A DNA stretch of 41,746 nucleotides from the IMG/VR virus record IMGVR_UViG_3300007072_000018, positions 1-41,746 of that record; one strand, given 5' to 3'. Of the stretch, positions 38,165-41,746 are shown piece after piece. Numbering within the stretch: position 1 is the stretch's first letter; each line of letters begins with the position of its first letter. The notes beneath the pieces were generated by a model. That model was given only the letters and a program-made list of their open reading frames with translations, ran no database searches and was not told the origin of the DNA. Source of the stretch: a virus. A program made the position numbers and the translations under genes.

Positions 38165-38433
38165 AAATTAAAGTAAAAGAATTATATAGAAATAAAGCCA
38201 TTATATCTAACGAAGACTACAAATATGCAAAAGATATGAATGAGAGAATAGTCATAGAATATATGAACCAAGTAATGACAATAAAGCCACAAGACATCGA
38301 AAATAGAATTGCTTTTATAGAGAATGACAAAGTATATTTTTGGTGGGAACCTGATAGCCTTATTGAAAATATTGAAAGACCAGCCAATCACTTACAAGAT
38401 GGTGCAAAAAGAAGTAAGTATTTACAAGTATAG
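38161..38433 (+). CDS. Small protein coupled to the zincin gene
   Basis: The 90-residue protein is beta-rich at first (MKIKVKELYRNKAIIS...) and has VYFWWEPDSL in the centre. It begins with ATGA overlap to the peptidase gene, so the two are translated together. It may be a partner of the peptidase, but no family is recognised. Confidence 0.58.
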   Translation: MKIKVKELYRNKAIISNEDYKYAKDMNERIVIEYMNQVMTIKPQDIENRIAFIENDKVYFWWEPDSLIENIERPANHLQDGAKRSKYLQV

Positions 38434-38454
38434 CCATCGTGATATAGTTAATCA

Positions 38455-38904
38455 ATGGGAACAAATAATTTTTTTAAAACCAAAACAAGAAAAAAAAAGA
38501 CGGATTATCAAAGGCAAGTGGACAGATTAGATAATTTATGGGGATTGATTATAAGAAAGAGAGAAAATGATAGATGTGAAAAATGTGGGTGTCCAGCAGA
38601 CCAACCACATCATTTTATTGGAAGAAGAAATCGTTCTGTAAGATGGGACTTAGATAATGGGTTTTGCCTTTGTCGTGGTTGCCACACAATGAGATTAGAT
38701 AGTGCACACCAAGACCCATCACTATTTGATTTCTGGGCAATCAATAAAAGAGGAAAAGAATGGTATAAGGCATTGAGGATAAGAGCAACATTAAGTTGGA
38801 AGTGTCAAGATTTAACATTAATTGAAATGTTTTTAAAAAAAGAATTAAAAGAACTTGAAAATAAGATAGATATGTGCTATACTGATGATGTATTGCAATG
38901 GTGA
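38455..38904 (+). CDS. HNH endonuclease-like / NinG-like protein
   Basis: The 149-residue protein has CEKCGCPADQPHHFIGRRN (zinc knuckle plus HH) and WDLDNGFCLCRGCHTM, that is, a treble-clef HNH-type nuclease with two CxxC pairs and a His in the active site. Similar proteins are called NinG/Rap (Holliday junction recombination) in phages. It ends the replication-recombination block and is followed by a terminator. The start has only a weak ribosome site. Confidence 0.72.
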   Translation: MGTNNFFKTKTRKKKTDYQRQVDRLDNLWGLIIRKRENDRCEKCGCPADQPHHFIGRRNRSVRWDLDNGFCLCRGCHTMRLDSAHQDPSLFDFWAINKRGKEWYKALRIRATLSWKCQDLTLIEMFLKKELKELENKIDMCYTDDVLQW

Positions 38905-38913
38905 TTGCCTCAG

Positions 38914-38942
38914 AGAAGACCCTACCCTATGGGGTCTTTTCT
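38914..38942 (+). terminator. Rho-independent terminator after HNH gene
   Basis: AAGACCC (38916-38922) pairs with GGGTCTT (38932-38938), and the stem can be extended by one pair. TTTTCT follows. It closes the replication operon and is directly ahead of a new promoter. Confidence 0.8.
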
Positions 38943-38955
38943 ATTAAGATAACTA

Positions 38956-38984
38956 TTGATTGTATTTTTAAATTATGATATAAT
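38956..38984 (+). promoter_or_regulatory. Sigma-70 promoter for small RNA
   Basis: TTGATT (38956-38961), a 17-base spacer and TATAAT (38979-38984). The -10 box is perfect and -35 matches 4 of 6. Transcription should start at about 38991, the first base of the folded RNA. Confidence 0.75.
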
Positions 38985-38990
38985 GTTTTT

Positions 38991-39069
38991 GTAGAGATAT
39001 TGTAAATAAAAAGCTGTTCTGACAATAAGTTGTTTAACAATTTATCTCTACCAGAACAGCTTTTTGTTT
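38991..39069 (+). ncRNA. Short promoter-to-terminator RNA with interlocking helices
   Basis: From the predicted start, GTAGAGATA (38991-38999) is perfectly complementary to TATCTCTAC (39043-39051). AAAAAGCTGTTCTG (39008-39021) is perfectly complementary to CAGAACAGCTTTTT (39052-39065), which starts at the very next base. The order is a-b-a'-b', so the helices cross. A third hairpin, ATAAGTTG/CAATTTAT (39025-39032/39038-39045), fills the loop. The 14-bp stem with its T-run is a good terminator, so an RNA of about 75-80 nt is expected. It has no coding frame and resembles no family that I know. Confidence 0.65.
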
Positions 39070-39080
39070 ATTATATTTTG

Positions 39081-39143
39081 TGAGTTGAGAGGATTTTGGT
39101 TTATGTTTGGGCTGAAGGGTTTGTTTATTTTCCTTTCAGCTCA
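39081..39143 (+). promoter_or_regulatory. Switch-like leader with two competing partners
   Basis: TCCTTTCAGCTCA (39131-39143) can pair over 13 bp with TGAGTTGAGAGGA (39081-39093; two G-U pairs) or over 9 bp with GCTGAAGGG (39111-39119). The two pairings exclude each other. The element ends 13 bases ahead of the AAAAGGAG site of the next gene, which heads the 7-deazaguanine operon. It does not fit the preQ1 riboswitch classes as I know them. Confidence 0.45.
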
Positions 39144-39172
39144 TAGAATATAATTAAAAGGAGATTAAAAAA

Positions 39173-39571
39173 ATGGAGAAAAAAAATGAGATTGTAGTCG
39201 AAGTCGTCGGCGAAAAAGAAGAAAGAAAGATTGTTCTAACAGATGAGGAAAGAGAAAGTTATATCAAAGCTGAAAAGATACTTTCAGAACTAGATAATGC
39301 TATCGTATTAACATCCGAAAGATTAGATAAAATACAAAGAGACCTATCTTCTACACTAGAAGAAAAAAGAAAATATATTAAAGAACAGAATGATTACTTT
39401 AGAACTATACTAGAAAAGTATTTCATAAAAGCAGAGAACATCAAATCCTTTGATATTAAGGAGGGTATTATAGTTGAGAAAATTGTTAAAGAAGAAACAA
39501 AGACAGAGGCAAAAGAAGAAGTCAAAGAAGATAATATTAAAGTAGAAACCGAGGAGGCAAAAAATGAATAG
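39173..39571 (+). CDS. Coiled-coil protein heading the queD-queE-folE operon
   Basis: The 132-residue protein has a central heptad-rich helix (about 25-80) and a Glu/Lys-rich tail with repeated KEE/KTE units (about 105-132). No family is recognised. AAAAGGAG precedes the start, and the end overlaps the next gene by 8 bp. Confidence 0.58.
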   Translation: MEKKNEIVVEVVGEKEERKIVLTDEERESYIKAEKILSELDNAIVLTSERLDKIQRDLSSTLEEKRKYIKEQNDYFRTILEKYFIKAENIKSFDIKEGIIVEKIVKEETKTEAKEEVKEDNIKVETEEAKNE

Positions 39572-39773
39572 AGATACTTACAGAACAATATTGGAATACT
39601 ATAAAACAAGACTTAACAAGATACTTGGTTCTGAAGATAAGACAGAAAAAGAAAGGTTAGACGAACTAAAAAATCTAGCAGATGAGATTGATGATCTAAT
39701 TGATAATGGTAATACTTATGTGAAAGAACCACGAGAATATCCTAAGCCTAGATTTAATGAAAGGAGATATTAA
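39564..39773 (+). CDS. Small helical protein ahead of queD
   Basis: The 69-residue protein is helical in its first 50 residues (MNRDTYRTILEYYKTRL...) and ends with a Pro/Arg-rich tail. GAGGAGG precedes the ATG, and the stop codon touches the queD start. The function is not known. Confidence 0.58.
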   Translation: MNRDTYRTILEYYKTRLNKILGSEDKTEKERLDELKNLADEIDDLIDNGNTYVKEPREYPKPRFNERRY

Positions 39774-40148
39774 ATGCTAATTGTAAAAGAATTTACTTTT
39801 GATAGTGCTCACTTTTTACCTTGGCACGAAGGTAAATGCAAAAATCTACACGGACACACTTATAAGATGCAGGTTGGAGTTAGAGGACAATTGAATCCAA
39901 ATGGAATAGTTATTGACTTTGGCGACCTTAAAAATATTGTTAATAGTATGGTTATTGAAAAACTAGACCATAAATATTTGAATGATATTTATTCAAACCC
40001 GACAGCTGAAGTTATGGCTTTAGAAATATTTGGTAATATTAGACCATTACTAAAAAAGATAGGAGTCGATTTAGCATTTGTTAGATTATGGGAAACACCA
40101 ACAAGTTTTGCTGAAGCTACCTATGAGGATTTTAATTATGAAAATTAA
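39774..40148 (+). CDS. queD: 6-carboxy-tetrahydropterin synthase
   Basis: QueD turns dihydroneopterin triphosphate into 6-carboxytetrahydropterin, the second step of queuosine/7-deazaguanine synthesis. The 124-residue protein has zinc ligands His13, His26 and His28 (in NLHGHTY), the catalytic Cys22, the LDHKYLND loop and WETPTSFAEA near the C-terminus, which fits QueD rather than eukaryotic PTPS. AAAGGAG is upstream. QueE follows with 11 bp overlap. Confidence 0.92.
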   Translation: MLIVKEFTFDSAHFLPWHEGKCKNLHGHTYKMQVGVRGQLNPNGIVIDFGDLKNIVNSMVIEKLDHKYLNDIYSNPTAEVMALEIFGNIRPLLKKIGVDLAFVRLWETPTSFAEATYEDFNYEN

Positions 40149-40773
40149 TGAAATATTCTTATCAGTCCAAGGCGAAGGTCAACAAGCTGGAGAATTAACA
40201 ATATTTATTAGAACAAGTGGTTGCAATTTTAAATGTAAATGGTGCGACACTCAGTATCATATTAATGGTAAGGAAATAGATGTTGAGGAGATAATACATA
40301 GGTTAGAAAGTGATTATCCTGAAATAAAAAATATTTGCCTTACTGGTGGAGAGCCATTATTACAGCCTGACATTGAAAAGTTTTTAGTAATTGCTACTAG
40401 CAAAAACTATAAAGTATTTGTTGAGACAAATGGTAGCCAACCATTGCCATTAGAAATTGATAATGTATTCTATGTCCTTGATTTCAAATTGCCAAGCTCT
40501 GGTATGTATGGAAAGTTCTTATTAGAAAATCTAGATAAAGATGTTTATGAAATTAAGTTTGTGATTGAGAACGAAGAAGATTATGACATAGCACACGATA
40601 TGGCAAAAGAAATATTAACTAATCACCCAAAAACAAAAGTATTATTCTCGCCTTGCTTTGAAAAAAAATGGAATACCAAACTAGCCGAAAGAATTGTTAA
40701 AGATAAATTGCCAGTAAGGTATTCATTACAAATACATAAAGTTCTTTGGAGCCATAAAAAGAGAGGTGTCTAA
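40138..40773 (+). CDS. queE: 7-carboxy-7-deazaguanine synthase (radical SAM)
   Basis: QueE makes 7-carboxy-7-deazaguanine (CDG) from the QueD product. The 211-residue protein has FLSVQGEGQQAGELTIFIR, the iron-sulfur cluster motif C29-x3-C33-x2-C36, CLTGGEPLLQ, FVETNGS and an LQIHKVLW end, all typical of QueE. The ATG at 40138 starts exactly at the family N-terminus, so the in-frame ATG at 40078 inside queD is rejected. It overlaps the next gene by one base (TAATG). Confidence 0.93.
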   Translation: MKINEIFLSVQGEGQQAGELTIFIRTSGCNFKCKWCDTQYHINGKEIDVEEIIHRLESDYPEIKNICLTGGEPLLQPDIEKFLVIATSKNYKVFVETNGSQPLPLEIDNVFYVLDFKLPSSGMYGKFLLENLDKDVYEIKFVIENEEDYDIAHDMAKEILTNHPKTKVLFSPCFEKKWNTKLAERIVKDKLPVRYSLQIHKVLWSHKKRGV

Positions 40774-41714
40774 TGGAAAACAAAATAAAAATATCAGAAG
40801 AACAATTTAAAGCTGACTGTATAATATTAGCCGAAATAATTAGAAAAGAAATTGCTATATTCAATATTAAAATAGAAAACATCTATGGTATTCCTAGGGG
40901 TGGAGAATATGTTGCAAAAGAGTTAAGTGCGATACTAAACATACCAATTAGTAATAGAATAACACCACAAACAATTGTAGTTGATGACTTGATTGATAGT
41001 GGGAAGACAATTGCTAATTTCTATGGTAAATATCCTTGCTTTAATATGTTTTATGTTTTATATAAAAAGCCACATAGTATTATAAGAGCATTGCCAACCA
41101 GTTTTAACTATGTTACAGAACATAATGGCTGGATTGAGTTTTGGTATGAAGACACAAATACCGATGATGAGAACCTTATTGTTAGAATGTTAGAAAGAAT
41201 AGGCGAAAACCCAAACCGCGAGGGTTTAGTAGATACTCCAAAAAGAGTAGTAAAAATGTGGGAAGAGATTTTCCGAGGTTATGATGAAGCACAGAAACCA
41301 AATATTACAATATTTGATAATAATTGTGATGGAGTAGAGTATGACCAAATGGTTTATGACAAAGGTTATTTCTTTTCTCATTGCGAACATCATATGGTGC
41401 CATTTTTTGGAGAATACTTTTTTGCTTATATACCTGGAGAAAAGGTAATTGGTCTATCAAAGATTGCTAGAATAATTGATTTCTATTCCGCAAAATTACA
41501 AATACAAGAAAGGCTAGTTAAAGAAGTGGTTGATGAAATTGAAAAGGTAGCAAAGCCTATAGGTATTGCTCTTATTATGAAGGGCAGACATCTTTGTAAA
41601 GAAATGCGAGGAGTTAAAAAGATAAATGGCGAGATGATTACAAGCGACCTACGAGGTTCATTTAAAGATAATCAATTAACAAGAGAGGAGTTTTTAAGAT
41701 TATGCAAATTGTAA
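40773..41714 (+). CDS. folE: Phosphoribosyltransferase-GTP cyclohydrolase I fusion
   Basis: The 313-residue protein has two domains. Residues 1-125 form a type I phosphoribosyltransferase: YGIPRGGEYVAKEL, the PRPP loop VVDDLIDSGKT (69-79) and a WIEFWYED end as in purine PRTases. Residues 134-313 form FolE: RMLERIGENPNREGL, zinc ligands Cys204, His207 and Cys275 (in CEHHM and GRHLCKEMRG) and the GTP-binding end. FolE turns GTP into dihydroneopterin triphosphate, the first step before QueD. The PRTase may salvage guanine to supply GTP, or may attach ribose phosphate to a deazaguanine base. AGAGGTG precedes the start. Confidence 0.9.
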   Translation: MENKIKISEEQFKADCIILAEIIRKEIAIFNIKIENIYGIPRGGEYVAKELSAILNIPISNRITPQTIVVDDLIDSGKTIANFYGKYPCFNMFYVLYKKPHSIIRALPTSFNYVTEHNGWIEFWYEDTNTDDENLIVRMLERIGENPNREGLVDTPKRVVKMWEEIFRGYDEAQKPNITIFDNNCDGVEYDQMVYDKGYFFSHCEHHMVPFFGEYFFAYIPGEKVIGLSKIARIIDFYSAKLQIQERLVKEVVDEIEKVAKPIGIALIMKGRHLCKEMRGVKKINGEMITSDLRGSFKDNQLTREEFLRLCKL

Positions 41715-41746
41715 AAAGACAGATTTATATTACAGATACAATTGAG
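41624..41746. repeat. Right copy of 123-bp terminal direct repeat
   Basis: Identical to bases 1-123. It begins within folE and extends 32 bases past its stop. Joining the two copies gives a circular map of 41,623 bp in which folE is followed by the stretch at 92-237 and the ParB-like gene. Confidence 0.95.

Noticed and set aside
38324-38530. A 68-codon + strand frame over the end of the zincin partner and the start of the HNH gene
   Set aside because: Both overlapping neighbours are better supported, no ribosome site is present, and the translation has no recognisable pattern.
39081-39143. preQ1 riboswitch upstream of the que genes
   Set aside because: The short hairpin plus A-rich tail pseudoknot of class I, and the other class signatures I know, are not seen. 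The competing stems are reported as an unassigned element.
847-40882. Many reverse-strand open frames
   Set aside because: All lie opposite well-supported + strand genes, none has a convincing ribosome site or domain, and they are rich in Ser, Leu and Ile as expected for antisense of AT-rich genes.

Overview
The window is a complete, circularly closed genome of a tailed bacteriophage with siphovirus morphology, about 41.6 kb. Its first 123 bases are repeated exactly at its end (1-123 = 41624-41746), so the unique length is 41,623 bp and the gene cut at the left edge (folE) is completed at the right edge. Every gene I can support lies on the + strand. The DNA is AT-rich throughout. The standard bacterial code fits: TGA ends several genes and none is interrupted by it. 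The host is a bacterium, judging from strong AGGAGG ribosome sites, consensus sigma-70 promoters (TTGACA-17-TATAAT, twice) and consensus DnaA boxes (TTATCCACA). A low-GC Gram-positive-like or similar host is plausible, but the sequence does not fix it.

Layout. 0.2-9.4 kb: ParB-like protein, small proteins, terminase small and large subunits, portal, MuF-type minor head protein, then an inserted block of two GT4 glycosyltransferases around a methyltransferase, and two acidic proteins. 9.4-17.1 kb: protease-scaffold with a nested scaffold start, DUF2190-type decoration protein, HK97-fold major capsid protein, a 521-residue protein of unknown function, a third glycosyltransferase, the head-tail connectors and the major tail protein. 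17.2-26.7 kb: tail assembly chaperones with a -1 frameshift site, tape measure, Dit with an insertion, Tal-like protein and a large receptor-binding fibre. 26.7-28.8 kb: lysis-like cassette of small membrane proteins around a papain-family (C1) peptidase carrying an Ig-like domain. No muramidase or amidase is visible. 28.8-29.5 kb: a GC-richer island with a strongly folded RNA and four overlapping tiny zinc-ribbon genes.

29.5-32.6 kb: terminator, consensus promoter, structured leaders, small early genes and a probable replication origin (DnaA boxes, AT-rich unwinding element, tandem 12-bp repeats). 32.6-38.9 kb: second consensus promoter, a MerR/excisionase-like regulator, Rad52-family annealing protein with PD-(D/E)XK nuclease, a DnaD-like replication organiser, zinc-finger proteins, a zincin-type metallopeptidase and an HNH nuclease. 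38.9-39.2 kb: terminator, promoter, a short RNA with interlocking helices and a second switch-like leader. 39.2-41.7 kb: two small helical proteins, then queD, queE and a phosphoribosyltransferase-GTP cyclohydrolase I fusion, i.e. most of a 7-deazaguanine pathway.

How it works together: no DNA polymerase, helicase, primase, integrase or repressor is visible. The phage probably starts replication from a DnaA-box origin with its DnaD-like protein and host machinery, and recombines with Rad52/exonuclease. Glycosyltransferases inside the late operon suggest sugar decoration of the virion. The deazaguanine genes suggest base or tRNA modification, with the last steps left to the host or to an unrecognised enzyme.
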